Source: Monoplex corrugatus
Lineage: Eukaryota; Mollusca; Gastropoda; Littorinimorpha; Ranellidae
Direction of reading: 5' to 3'
NCBI GenBank assembly: GCA_030674185.1
Contig: JAPXFY010000023.1
Location: 22,878,361-22,942,360, forward strand
Length of the DNA: 64,000 bases
Translations under genes and position numbers: made by a program
The notes under the pieces: generated by a model
Seen by the model: the letters and a program-made list of their open reading frames with translations, nothing else
Database searches by the model: none
What the model was told of the DNA's origin: nothing
In this document: positions 45,685-56,781 of the stretch, one piece after another
Layout of the letters: each line of letters starts with the position of its first letter
How positions within the stretch are numbered: the first letter of the stretch is position 1

Positions 45685-46165
45685 AAATTGTTATTGTTAT
45701 CGATTTTGTTTAAAGCCCAGCCGACAGTGTAGAGCCATATCAGGGCTACAACCGCTTCAAAACATACAAAACTTCAACAGGGGGAAAAAAGGAAAGAAAA
45801 TAAATACACATATCGATGCATTCCAGCACGTAATCTAAGGACATGCCCCTGGCGTTGACCACTCCGACCTATTTATCGCACAGGGGATTTAAAAAACACA
45901 CCTGTATACAAATTTAAGCATAACTAAGGACACCAAAACATATAAAAACAGGCATAAATTACCTAAAATTGCTTCCGCATATCTCACGTCTCTAGAGCCA
46001 AAAATGCACTTAATACATGTACGCACTTATCAATCCTAAGAAAAATTACATAAGACTTTATCGAACACATGCAGGCGAATGGACCACCAAGGCAGAAAAT
46101 GATAGGAAGAAATGACGGAAGGCAAAGGAACAAGGAGGAAACAAAGAGAGTGACAAAAAAGAGGA
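45685..46165. repeat. Dispersed repeat family B, copy 2
   Basis: Aligns with 15965-16445 over its whole length with moderate divergence. Same orientation. Confidence 0.8.
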
Positions 46166-46334
46166 CATTCCTAGCATAGAATTTCCTGAAGGTGGGGAGA
46201 ATATTTATACTGAAAGAGCCCCCAGCATCCCCACAGGGAGAGACATTGAAATAGAATCTTATGGTATTACACACATAAAAATAGAATCTTATTATATCAT
46301 ATTCTGTCACGTGTTATCATGCTATAGTCATAGT

Positions 46335-46770
46335 CATGTCTTTTGTCACAGTGGATTTACCATGTGAAACGCGGGCTACTCTCCCCTTTGGGAACACATC
46401 GCCGCATTGCAGCGCCATCCAATTTTTTACCAAGACTTCAGAAAGGCAAATGCTAATTGGCTTTCAAGGGAAAGGACCTGGAAAATCAATCTTTTTCTCC
46501 AATGTTTTACACCAGGGCAACCGGGTGAAATCTTGCACTTCACGATTTTCAACTGTCGTGGAACTTTAGCGTGCGCAGATCAGAAGGCACATGGGTCTGA
46601 CTCGTTTTTCGTCCACTTCCGAAGGACTAGACGTTTAGGTCGATTTTCCTGTCAAACTGAGGAGAAAAGTCAAGGTCTTAATGAGGAAACGAACCCTGGT
46701 ACCTTGAGTTTAGTTATTGGCAGGCGAACGTCTGAGGCGTTCTGCCACTCTTCTTCCCCTGTTATCTCAT
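46335..46770 (+). repeat. Interspersed repeat family R, copy 2
   Basis: tggatttaccatgtgaaacg to ggcaggcgaacgtctgaggc. Matches 27985-28400 in order and orientation. The open frame across it (46407-46823) is not conserved in the other copy. Confidence 0.83.
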
Positions 46771-47717
46771 CATGTGTGGACATTAAACTAGAAAGTTATG
46801 TAACTGCATGTTATCTTGCATGATCGAATTCTGTTATATGGTATACGCGTCACATCGGATATTCTATGTGAAATGATGGCCGTGTTTCTGAAGGAGAGTG
46901 CGTTGCCACAGAACACTGCCTTGTCCACTTGTTGTGTCCTGGGTTCCAAATGAATTCTGTTTTATAACCATGGCGTAACCCTTCTTTTTAAGATGATGAT
47001 TTATAGCATTGAAAGACAACAGGCAACTTCACTATGGCTTGCCAACCATTTACTGAAGCGGTGGTAATGAACACTGAAGATGGTAATGCTGGATAAAGTG
47101 GCGGTAGTGATGATGGCAGTGATGGTAGTAGTGGTAGTATTTTTTGTTTTTTGTTTTTGTGTGTTCAGGTTGCGGAAGATAATAAATCATTGTTGCACAC
47201 ATTGTTGAACATAAACCTCGCTTTTTTCTCAGAGTCTGTAGATTTTCTCAGAATCCATAAATTGTTGTTATCTTGTAAGCAGCAGGCTGACATATGTGGA
47301 AGACATAAATCACGTGGAAAAAGAAGAGTGTTTTATCCTTTAATCATCGTAAGTGTTATATATATGGTGATAGAAAACAACTCTTGTACTGTTGACGAGA
47401 TCAACCAATGTGTGTAGAATATATCTGTTTTTCTATAGTACAGGCCGAAGTTTACCTGGTACTCCGTACTTTCATTCGACAGAATCATACATGTTAATGA
47501 CATTCTCATAAACAGAACCGCGTTTGCTTGTTACTATTTGTTTAGATCTTTTTCTCAACAATATCTCCAGGTTCAGAAAACCAGCCTCTGAATTTTTACG
47601 ACGTGGCACTTTGGGAAGTTAAATATAGAGACAACGTGAACACTTTGCTACTGATAGTTGATATGATCTAACCTTTTGTTTGACATTTAAAGAAGTGTGA
47701 CTGTCTGCGTTCAAGCA
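46771..47717. other. Unannotated sequence
   Basis: Contains a short gatggtagt run near 47100 and an 88-residue open frame (47151-47417) with a hydrophobic stretch near its end (LIIVSVIYMVI). Nothing else supports a gene. Confidence 0.4.
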
Positions 47718-48055
47718 AACAGGAACCAGAAAAAAACACACAAAAAGGAATTAAAAACACGTATGTGATACAAGACAAGGCAGGCGCAAATGTTCGGCCA
47801 ATTGGTCTTTGTCAAGTGTAAGATCACTAACAAACAAACACTAGGTACAAAAATTAGGTTTATTCCTTTTCTCACACTGGAAGGATCAGCAGGGAAGTTT
47901 CAGTCTTTTTATCCTAATTTTTGTACCTGGTGTGTTTGTGATCTTACGCTCTACAAAGGCCAGTTGGCCGAAAATTTGCGCCTGTTTTGTCTTGTTGCAT
48001 TAAGTACACGTTCTTATTCCTTTTTCGTGTTTTTTTTCTGGTTCCTTTTGTGTGG
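47718..48055. repeat. Dispersed repeat family A, head-to-head pair (foldback)
   Basis: The left arm (about 47725-47860) has aaaaaaacacacaaaaagg, ggccaattggtctttgtc and gtgtaagatcac. The right arm (about 47900-48054) is its reverse complement (gtgatcttacgctc, aaaggccagttggcc, tttttcgtgttttttttctgg). The centre includes agcagggaagtttcagtctt, also present in copy 3. This could extrude or form a hairpin. Confidence 0.78.
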
Positions 48056-48261
48056 CGATTCTGCCAGTAGAAAGCAGAGACCACAGAACTACACAGTTAT
48101 TGTTCTGAGAGTGACAGCTGTCACAAACAGAATGGTGTCGGGTGTTGAAGGTGCTGTGAATGATCAATATGGATCAGCTGAGTAACGCATGTATCTTACT
48201 ACACCTGCCTTTGTCAAACCACGAGACATAGAACTAAACCAAATTATAATAAGGATAAAAA

Positions 48262-48460
48262 GGAACCAGAAAAAAACACGAAAAAAGATTCAGAACGCGT
48301 ATTTAATACAACCAAACAAGACAGGCACAAATATTTGGCCAACGGCCTTTGTCAAGCGTAAGATCACAAATGAATAAACAAACACCAAATACAAAAATGA
48401 GGAGAAAAAGACTGAAACTTCCCTGCCTCTTCGACCAGTGTAAGAAAAAGATAAGGATAA
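48262..48460. repeat. Dispersed repeat family A, copy 3
   Basis: Same order as copy 1 (aacgcgtatttaatac; ggccaacggcctttgtcaag; gtaagatcacaaa), continuing into actgaaacttccctgcctct, the centre of the foldback copy. Confidence 0.75.
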
Positions 48461-48469
48461 CACCAAGAA

Positions 48470-48660
48470 GAAGAAGAAGAAGAAGAAGAAGAAGAAGAAA
48501 AGAAGAAGAAGAAAACAACAACAATAACAACAATAATGATAACAACACAACAATAAGAAGAATAATGATAATGAATAATAATAATAACAATAATAATACT
48601 GGTGACCATGATGATGATGATAAAAATACAACTACTGATAAACTAATACTAACGATAATG
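48470..48660. repeat. AAG/AAC/AAT trinucleotide-rich tract
   Basis: agaagaagaagaaga, then aacaacaataacaac, then aataataataa and gatgatgat. Confidence 0.92.
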
Positions 48661-48864
48661 AGAACAGCACATACATAGTGTAAACGGTCCATATCAAAAG
48701 CATGTCGCTGTACTTCACAGTAACAAACACATACACACATACACATGTCATTTACACGTAACCAAGATTATTCCAGTGGTAAGCTGATAAAACACTAGTA
48801 TAAAATCTAGACTAGATAAAACATAGTCTAAGTAGGATCTCAGGACCTGGTCAGCTCATGGGTT

Positions 48865-48982
48865 TTTGTGCAGGCTTAAGGCTTGTGCCACGATCACCAT
48901 ACACATGGCACCTGTGACGTTAGTGCATATGGAATTCGTTCCGAGTGTGGAGACGTCATCTTGAGAAATTGAAACCGAAACC
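48865..48982 (+). mobile_element. SINE-like type 3 fragment
   Basis: caggcttaaggcttgtgcca to gagacgtcatcttgagaaat, then tgaaaccgaaacc, matching the 44325 copy. Confidence 0.6.
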
Positions 48983-48984
48983 AG

Positions 48985-49265
48985 AGGAAGGACCTGGAAA
49001 TGAACCTATGTCTCCAATGTTTTATACCTGGGCAGCTCGGCAAATGCCATGCTCTTCACGATTTTCAACCATCGTTGGATCTGTAACTGCGCAGGCTAGA
49101 AGGTTCACAGGTCCGAATCGTTTTTTGTCCACTTCCAAAGGACTATACGTTCAGTTTGATTTTTCCGGTAAAACTGAGGAGAAGGCAAGGCCTCAACGGG
49201 AATGAACCCTTAAACCTCGAGTTTAGTTCCTGGCAGGCAAACGTCTGAACCATTCTATGACTCTT
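48985..49265 (+). repeat. Interspersed repeat family R, copy 3 (3' part)
   Basis: aggacctggaaatgaaccta to ctggcaggcaaacgtctgaa. It begins in mid-family, right where the type 3 SINE tail ends. Confidence 0.78.
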
Positions 49266-49309
49266 CTTTCCTCATCGTCATTGATGTTAGGAAGTAATCC
49301 AATGAACAA

Positions 49310-49600
49310 GGCTCTGTATATGCATCATCTTCAGCAACCACGGAATCTACTTTAGCCAATGAACTCCTGTTCAGCAACCAAGGGATCTACTCTAGCAATG
49401 ACTCTTTCAGACACGATCTACTTAGTATGAACTCCTTTTCAGCAACCACAGGATCTACTCTAGCCAATGAACTCCTGTTCAGTAACCATGGGATCTACTC
49501 TAGCCAATGAACTCCTGTTCAGGAACCACAGGATCTTCTCTAGCCAATCAACTCCTGTTCAGGAACCACAGGATCTACTCTAGCCAATGAACTCTTGTTA
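49310..49600. repeat. 40-bp minisatellite
   Basis: Units actcctgttcagcaaccaca followed by ggatctactctagccaatga. Period 40 (ggatct starts at 49451, 49491 and 49531). About seven copies. Confidence 0.9.
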
Positions 49601-49603
49601 TTT

Positions 49604-50029
49604 CTCTTAGGGCTTTTCCGATTAGCTGGGAACTCAGATCCTACTGGGTCATTAGTCATTACTAACAGAAATCTGCATAATCTCACGTTTATCTACCGTC
49701 ACAGACTCGTTGGTGTCAAGGGAGATAAACGAGCCGATAAACTTGCATGTAACGTCACTGCAACAAGATTTCTGCATCTTGGAATATTTAGTCCCCAGAG
49801 TTTAAAACTATACTTATATAGCAAAATGTGAATAAACATATCGTTGATTGTCTTGCTCAAAATAATAGTCAGAGGAAGTGGCCGAAAATCTACTCTGGAA
49901 GAACAAGCAAGAGTTATCATTAATCAGACTAACATTAGTACCATCTCGAAAGTAATAATGCGCAGACTCTTACAGCGTGGAACGGGAAGTGTCTGGGCTT
50001 TTCTTGAAACAGAGATGAAACAAATATGA
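49604..50029 (+). pseudogene. Decayed RNase H-like fragment of a retroelement
   Basis: One frame (to 49831) reads LTFIYRHRLVGVKGDKRADKLA, which resembles the last RNase H block (H.GV.GNE.AD.LA) found in retroelement proteins, followed by FLHLGIFSPQSLK. A second frame (49844-50029) continues with SGRKSTLEEQARVIINQTNI and SVWAFLE, the C-terminal tail that accompanies this domain in mollusc gene models as far as I recall. Upstream catalytic aspartates are not visible, and the frames are split. A dead fragment is the likeliest reading. Confidence 0.55.
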
Positions 50030-50265
50030 TGAAATGCAAAAGACAGTTGAAGGAACGGTGAAGGTTGTCACCGTGTGTATTTGTTTGTTGTGTGTGTTTG
50101 TTTATGTGTTTTTGAACTTTGTCGTGGTATTTTCTGTTTGTTTTCTGTGTGTTTTATCTATTTGTGTTTGGATTTGTTTCCTGGTTTGTTTTGTCTGCTC
50201 GATTTGTTTTCTTCATTTGTTTGATTCTTTGCATTGCTTTTTCATGTTGTTATGTGCATGTTAGT
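50030..50265. other. T/G-rich unannotated sequence
   Basis: gtttgttttctgtgtg-like low complexity, no gene seen. Confidence 0.45.
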
Positions 50266-50271
50266 ATACGT

Positions 50272-50349
<78 letters not shown>

Positions 50350-50399
50350 TTGTGCATGCGTGTGCATGTGTGTGTGTGCAAGTGTGTTTCTCTCTCTCT

Positions 50400-50445
<46 letters not shown>

Positions 50446-50470
50446 CTCTCTCCCTCTATATATATATATC
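50272..50470. repeat. (GT)n then (CT)n microsatellite
   Basis: Pure GT run, a mixed spacer, then ctctctct runs ending in tatata. Confidence 0.96.
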
Positions 50471-50795
50471 TGTGTAAGTGTGTACGTGTGCTTGCTTTTA
50501 TCTTTTAACTCAATTTTTCATTTTCATGTTCTTATTTTCATATTTCAATTTTTCATTTCAGTTTTTATATTGTTTTCAGGGGAGCTGTAAGGACTGGAAG
50601 AATTACGGTAAGAAAGACATTAATTTAATGACATTGGTGAGCAGATTAGGCTATGCTCTTTCTTTTTTTTTCTTTTTTTTTTCAGATATGATTACATAGA
50701 ACGTTGGTGAGATACGTTTTCATTCATGCCAGATTTTTTAACCACTTGTAGATAGCCGACACATTTTCCTTTGTTTGGCCATGATTATACGTTTG
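50471..50795. other. Unannotated sequence
   Basis: T-rich, no recognisable feature. Confidence 0.45.
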
Positions 50796-51170
50796 TGAGG
50801 TGTGGACAGTCAACAAGCAAAGCCAGAACAAGATTGAGCAGCCGAGATGTGGTTTCTAAGAAGAATGTTGAGAGTTCCATGGACAGCAAAGAAAACAAAC
50901 GAAACAGTCTTGATGGAGGCAGACACGAGAAGATCATTCATAAGGAAGATTAGGAAAGGACAGGCAATATGGAGGGAAAGAGAGCACCAGGCAGACCCAG
51001 GGAAAAATATTGGACGGACTTGCAGAGTGGCTGAGGACAAAGAGGGTGGAAGATGAGCTTGCAGCAACAAGGGACAGATGCATATGGAGGGCCATGATTG
51101 CCAACACCATGTGGCAAGGCAATTAATGATGATGATAATGATGATGATGATGATGATGATGATGATGTAG
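50796..51170 (+). mobile_element. RTE 3' fragment
   Basis: gaggtgtggacagtcaacaa to aaggcaattaatgatgatga. The translation shows LRRMLRVPWTAKKTNETV and ISRTCRVAEDK-like remnants. It has a deletion of about 70 bp before the GRP block and a long (GAT)n tail. Confidence 0.9.
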
Positions 51171-51284
51171 ATACACATGTCATTATAATGTAAACGTAAT
51201 TGTTTTAGTGACAGATTGATACACATATAAGACATAAAACCCATAGAAGGTAGGACTTAAAACCTTTGCCAACATAAAGGGCAT

Positions 51285-51375
51285 GTGTGTAGGCTTAAGG
51301 CCTATGCCATGATCGTTTTGGATCTTCTCCTTCACATGGCATTTGTGACGTCCACACATATGGAACAATTGAAAC
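51285..51375 (+). mobile_element. SINE-like type 3 fragment
   Basis: aggcttaaggcctatgccat, then cacatggcatttgtgacgt and catatggaacaattgaaact, a shortened version of the 48865 copy. Confidence 0.5.
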
Positions 51376-51394
51376 TCATACCCCCAAAAAACAT

Positions 51395-51520
51395 CAACAA
51401 TAACAGCAACAACAACAACAAAAAACAACAACAACAACAACAAACAACACAACAACAACAAAATGATAACAACAACAACAAAACAAACAGAACGAAACAA
51501 AAAACAATAACGACGACAAC
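51395..51520. repeat. (AAC)n microsatellite
   Basis: aacaacaacaac with aaaac interruptions. Confidence 0.95.
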
Positions 51521-51629
51521 GAGTCGGGTCTGTGTGCTTTCTGGCCTGCGTATGCTAAAGATCCCACAGCAGTTCAAAATCATAACGAGCAGGGCTTTCT
51601 GCCTGGCTGTGCTAGTATAAAACTTTGAA

Positions 51630-51965
51630 GAAATAGGTTGATTTCCCAGATCCCTTCACTTGATAGATTGATTTCCCAGGTCCCTCCACTTGATAGGTTA
51701 ATTTTCCAGATCCCTCCATTTGATAGGTTAATTTTCCAGGTCCCTCCACTTGATAGGTTAATTTTCCAGGTCCCTCCATTTTATAGGTTGATTTCCCAGT
51801 CCCTTCACTTGATAGGTTCATTTCCCAGGTCTGTCCGCTTGATAGGTTGATTTCCCAGGTCCTCTGCTTGATAGGTTAATTTACCAGGTCCCTTCACTTG
51901 ATAGGTTGATTTCCCAGGTCCCTCTGCTTGATAGGTTAATTTCCCAGGTCCCTTCACTTGAATGC
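51630..51965. repeat. 30-bp minisatellite derived from repeat family R
   Basis: Eleven units of tgataggttaattttccagg followed by tccctccact. Period 30 (51661, 51691, 51721, 51751). In reverse it reads ggacctgggaaatcaaccta, a segment of family R. Confidence 0.88.
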
Positions 51966-52085
51966 CAATGAACCTTGCCTTTCTGAAGTCTTGGTAAAAA
52001 AGGGGGGTTGCGCTGCACTGCGGCGACGTGCTCTTAAAGAGAAGAGCAGCCCAAGGTTCACATGGTCAATCCATTGTGACACCTC
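51961..52085 (-). repeat. Interspersed repeat family R, copy 4 (5' part)
   Basis: In reverse it reads tggattgaccatgtgaacct, gcgcaacccccc and accaagacttcagaaaggca, the left part of family R, continuous with the 30-bp array. Confidence 0.8.
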
Positions 52086-52184
52086 GTTTTGCCAGCTCAT
52101 CAGTGCTTTCATTTACTTTGTCCTATTGGGGGGCACTGGAGAACAAAATTGCTTACAATAGAGTTGCTTCCAGAGAAAGTAGCA

Positions 52185-52260
52185 GCAGCAGTAGCAGTAG
52201 CACAGCAGCAGCAGCAGCAGCAGCAGCAGCAAGCAGCAGCAGCAGCAGCAGCAGCAACAA
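52185..52260. repeat. (AGC)n microsatellite
   Basis: agcagcagcagc with a few substitutions. Confidence 0.95.
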
Positions 52261-52308
52261 TATTGCGAGAAGTAGTAGCTATTGTTGTCGTTGTACTCTA
52301 TCAGAAGT

Positions 52309-52516
52309 ATTGTTAATATTGTGTTTCTTATGGTACCCAGACAGTTCTGTGTAAAGTGCAACAGCAAATGTGCAACAATAAAAGATCCCAAGCTTCTGGA
52401 TTTAGGACACAGCTGTGCAGTATTCTGTGTGGACAAGCGCAAATGGTATTGTTCAGTTTTTGAAGAAAAAGGAGACCGCAGTTTCAAAACTGCTATGGTA
52501 ATACAATATTAACAAT
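52309..52516. repeat. Short element bounded by a 14-bp inverted repeat
   Basis: attgttaatattgt at 52309-52322 and its exact reverse complement acaatattaacaat at 52503-52516. The 180 bp between them is non-coding. It could be a small MITE or chance AT-rich symmetry. Confidence 0.3.
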
Positions 52517-52525
52517 CGGACGGGA

Positions 52526-55175
52526 ATGAACGCACTCAAAATCAGAATACCAAAGAATGGACCACCTGCACATATAGTGTTGACGAAAATCACAAATTTA
52601 GGGAGAGTGGTAGGGGAAACCGCAATGGGTGACGTGTCATTTTCGAGACCTACCAGACCTGATGCATTGGCCGGACAGTCCTTTGTGTATGTGTTGATGT
52701 TTCATTTAATGTCCATAGTACTCATGGTCAACGTTGATATCCTTACACATCAAATCAACATAAACAACATCAACATCAGCAACACAGATGGTCAACAGAA
52801 GATGAGTGCCATGTGCCCAGGTGTAGAGTATCTGTATAACAAAACCAACATCACAGTAGAACAGGTCAACGCATCAGAGTGTAAGTATTTACCGGACTAT
52901 ACACGTTACGAAGGGATAAAATACGGGATTTGTGAAAACTCCTCTCTTTACTGTCTGTTGAATCTTGAGGTACCACCTGGTATGTTTGTACGTGCTCACC
53001 TTCAAAGATTAACATTTTCCTGCGAACCCATTCCGTGGTGTGCAAGAATTAGTGCTCGTCGCTTTCCGCACAATTCAATTGAAGCAATATGTAATGTTCA
53101 TTCAACCAAAGAACAAACCATTCATTCACTTTCAAACGGCCTGCATTTCAGATACATAAACTTCCCAAAGGTTAAAATTCGATTGGAGGCAATTAAAGAG
53201 GTCGGTTTTTTCATAAAATATACATCAACACATTCCGGGTACATGATTTTGCCGAAGAGATCTATCGCCGGAATGATTCTGTTTCTGCCGAACTACAAGC
53301 ACCTCTTGGTCACGTCATCATGGTCAGCATGCAGACAACACGTAAAGACAGTTATCCTTGCATAGAACTGACTTATACAGAGCTGAACTCAAGTCTGGAC
53401 AAAGTTGCACGTGTATGCGATAAATACGTCACACCAGCACGTGTCTACCCCACAACTTGCTTGTACATTCAATTTGAAATCAGACGTCTATTTACCTATA
53501 TCGCAGTTCCCCAGAAACTGTTCTTTTCTTTTCATCGAGAAACTAATCATCCTCAAACACTCTCCAACGGTATGTTCAACTGCACTGTTGATCACTATTC
53601 CAGCTTTCAGCACCACCTGGACTGTAACCTTAAATCAGAGTGTGAAGATGGACGGGATGAAACAGAACACTGTCCTTTCAGCAGTCCTGGTTGTCAAGGT
53701 CTGGTGGCTTCACGTAACAAGTGTTTTCATTATATAAGACCTGCTACTGAAACAAGTCAAGAAAAAGCACAGCGTATATGTCTAAAGTTGGGTGGAAAAC
53801 TGGCTGTAACAAAAACAATGAAGGAATACGAAGATTTTCTACAAATGTTTGCAGAAAAACATACGCTTTAATGTAATCATTGGTTGCGTTTCAGGATGGA
53901 ACTTCAGTATTTCTGGTTGGAACTTTGTACTTGTTATGTACAGCAAGCTTCGTACATGGTCCGACAAAACAGTGATCTACAACTTTGATTTTTCCAGCGG
54001 TCCATCATTTATCCCAAGCCGACGTCCAACCATATTGTGTGTTACCACATTGGGTCATTTACACTTACGGAGAGTCTCGGTCAGATTTAAACTGTTTGAA
54101 TAGAAACGTGATTTGTGAAACAAGATCGCAGTCCAGAAATACGACTCTTGTCCAAACAGTTGAACTATCTGACTTGCATCCACTTCTAACACTCTTTACA
54201 CAGTCACAACAGATTTTGTTTGAGTGTTCAGATGGTCATATCACACACTTGTTTTTATCATGCATGCCTAAGTATCATCAAAGGAAGAAGAAACATCCAC
54301 AGCACTGTGTCTTCATGGACACGAATGCTGAAAAGATCAATCCACCACATCTTTCTGAAAAAGGAACCATCCATACCACTGCCACATTTCTATGTGGTGA
54401 TGACATCACTGCCATCCCTTACTCTCTGGTGTGTGACTTTAGACAGGATTGTCCAGATAACCACGATGAGTCATTCTGTGTACATCCTTCTCACGATGGC
54501 TTTGACTGTTCCAATGGCCAGACTGTATGGCACAGCCAGCTCTGTAATGGGCATTCTGATTGTTTAGACGATTTCGATGAACTCAATTGTGAGGACACCT
54601 CCCAGTTTGGCCACGAAGAGGCACTCAAACAGTATCAGCTTCTGATCAATCTTGATGGTACAGGCTACTTCACTCAGCAGGTGATGCAACGTGATGACAC
54701 TTGTCCTGACTCTCATTACCAGTGTACAGAGGACTGGCTGTACTGTCTTCCTGTCTACACACGTTGTAACGAACTGTCAGACTGTACTTATGGAGAGGAT
54801 GAACAGGACTGTGAGACATTTACATGTCCTGGCTGGTACCAGTGTCAGTCATCAAGAGTCTGCGTGCATCAAGATCACCTCTGTGATGGCTGGGCTCAGT
54901 GCCCACAAAGGGATGATGAACGGTTGTGTAAAGACATGACTTGTCCTGAAGGCTGTCTGTGTCAAGGTCACTCGTTTTTGTGTCCTCAGCGTTTCTCTGC
55001 CTCCCTCTTCACTCACCTTCGCTACATAGACGCCAAGGGTTCTGGAATGACGCTGACTAATTTCAGTGACAACGAATATCTTATTTGGCTACGTCTTTCA
55101 CACTGTTCTTTAGTCTATATACCAAAAGTGAAGCTGTTAAACTTACAATACATTGATCTGACCAGTAACCAACTG
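52526..55175 (+). CDS. GRL101-like CUB/LDLa/lectin-like/LRR receptor, copy 2 (5' part; frame-disrupted, cut by assembly gap)
   Basis: The plausible start is the ATG at 52625 or upstream at 52526; a hydrophobic stretch (VYVLMFHLMSIVLMV) soon after fits a signal peptide or anchor. Next comes a cysteine-containing CUB-like region (about 52800-53350), LDL-A (about 53572-53670, CEDGRDETEHC), C-type-lectin-like domain (53703-54120, QRICLKLGGKLA start; NRNVICE end), LDL-A repeats (about 54385-54480, 54495-54592, 54702-54812, 54826-54930), LRR N-cap (CPEGCLCQG, about 54942) and the first LRRs (LNLQYIDLTSNQL). Domain order and spacing match copy 1 from its LDL-A onward. Frame changes near 53240-53320, about 53865 and about 54000. 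From about 54000 to the gap it is open. The 7TM half is not present in this assembly. No introns are needed within 2.5 kb. Protein similarity to copy 1 is moderate, so the duplication is old. Confidence 0.86.
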
Positions 55176-55275
55176 NNNNNNNNNNNNNNNNNNNNNNNNN
55201 NNNNNNNNNNNNNNNNNNNNNNNNNNNNNNNNNNNNNNNNNNNNNNNNNNNNNNNNNNNNNNNNNNNNNNNNNNN
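55176..55275. other. Assembly gap (100 N)
   Basis: Exactly 100 N, the usual placeholder for a gap of unknown size. It removes the rest of the receptor, and order or distance across it is not guaranteed. Confidence 0.99.
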
Positions 55276-55279
55276 TCCC

Positions 55280-55893
55280 ATTTCCTGCCCAGATCCCTAT
55301 ACGTTAGCAAGGTCTTGAAACTGGAAAGGAAAGGGTGAGGAGTGGGGGTGGGGTTGGGGACGTGACTTATGAAGCACAAATGTGACACCACCAGAATGAC
55401 AGAGCATGCAGCAAGGTACAGAAAACAGGCCAGTTTATAAGTCACAAGCAGGTACTGACCTCGAGAGAGGGCCCCAGTAGCTTAGTTGGTTTGAGCATCG
55501 GATTCACATGCTAATGGTTGTGGGTTCAAATCCCGGGGTGCGCTACATTAAAATTGGCCTTCTCACTGTCCTATCTTAACATCATTGTTGTTCTGGTGGA
55601 GTCAGTTATAGGATTAGATAAGTCCCCCTTACCCCACTTCTCTGGGATGGTTATCCCCGTTTGCCATATCACCTGAGGTGGATGCCGACGTAAGCACTGA
55701 ACCAAACCAACCAACCATCCAACTGACCTCGAGATATCAGATCTTGAGTCCATTGCTCCACCAACAAGGCCATCCAGCCACACCAACAATTCGATCATCC
55801 AAAGGTGACACTGAACTATAATGATGACATGTATAAGGTTCCAAGTCTTCATTCAAGAATCAAACCAAGCCGTCATCCCCCTCTGTCTGTCAC

Positions 55894-55980
<87 letters not shown>

Positions 55981-56075
55981 TGTACACGCACGCACACACA
56001 TACACACATGATGCTGAGCTAGAGAACGCTCAATCCCTTTTAATGAGTGACCCTTGACCCAAGTTGTCATCCTTT
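55280..56075 (+). repeat. Interspersed/duplicated block, copy 2 (with embedded SINE)
   Basis: Begins right after the gap at ctgcccagatccctatacgt and matches 12735-13655 at very high identity. The 120-bp piece present in copy 1 is missing after aatcaaaccaag. Includes a CA/GA tract (about 55893-55980). Confidence 0.87.
55467..55725 (+). mobile_element. tRNA-derived SINE (copy 2 of type 1)
   Basis: Box A tagcttagttggtttgagc and box B ggttcaaatcc, as in the 12925 copy. Nearly identical body. Confidence 0.75.
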
Positions 56076-56079
56076 CTGT

Positions 56080-56127
<48 letters not shown>

Positions 56128-56305
56128 ACACACACACACATACACACACAAACACACAAGCACACACACAAACACACAAACACACACACACACATACACA
56201 CAAACACACAAACACACACACACAAACACACACACACAAACACACAAACACACAAACACACAAACACACACACACACACACACATACACACACACACACA
56301 CACTG
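56080..56305. repeat. (CA)n microsatellite with caaa variants
   Basis: CA runs regularly interrupted by acaaacacacaa. Confidence 0.95.
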
Positions 56306-56654
56306 GGCATACCAAACGATGTCCCAGCACAGTCATCAACCAATCAATCAATCATTTCTGTTTACACTTCCTGCGTGTCCCATGGAACGTTGCACTAGTG
56401 TTGGGTCCCTAACTGTCCTGTTTGCCCTATACACAAAATGAATATTGAACACAAGGTTATTCTTTGCAGATACCTGGTTGGCATAGAGGTATAGCTCATA
56501 TTTTCCTGTCTAATGGCACAGATTCTAGTCGTATGTGGTTGGGTGGAAAATTCTACACATGCCCTCTCCACTCCACCAAGCTGTGAACGATCATGTTTAT
56601 ATCTATATCTATATCTATTACACACACACACTCACATACATATACATATATTCA
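56306..56654. other. Unannotated sequence
   Basis: A (TATC)-like and CA stretch near 56600. No gene recognised. Confidence 0.45.
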
Positions 56655-56781
56655 GCGAATGCGACCAGAAACACACTGATTTCACTTTGCATTTACACTT
56701 TGCTAGGCATTTTACTGCACAGTCCCGTAGGTCGTTTTCTTTGATTAAGACCGATTGTTTTATACCTGTAACTCCCACCTA

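Noticed and set aside
46407..46823. 138-residue protein gene
   Set aside because: It lies wholly inside interspersed repeat R, and the frame is not kept in the copies at 27985 and 48985.
47151..47417. Small secreted or membrane protein of 88 residues
   Set aside because: Only length and a short hydrophobic stretch support it. No signal peptide, splice signals or family resemblance; kept as unannotated.
52280..52525. First exon of receptor copy 2 extending through 52282-52512
   Set aside because: That open frame is in another phase, has no signal peptide or domain, and stops before 52526. It may be a small inverted-repeat element instead.
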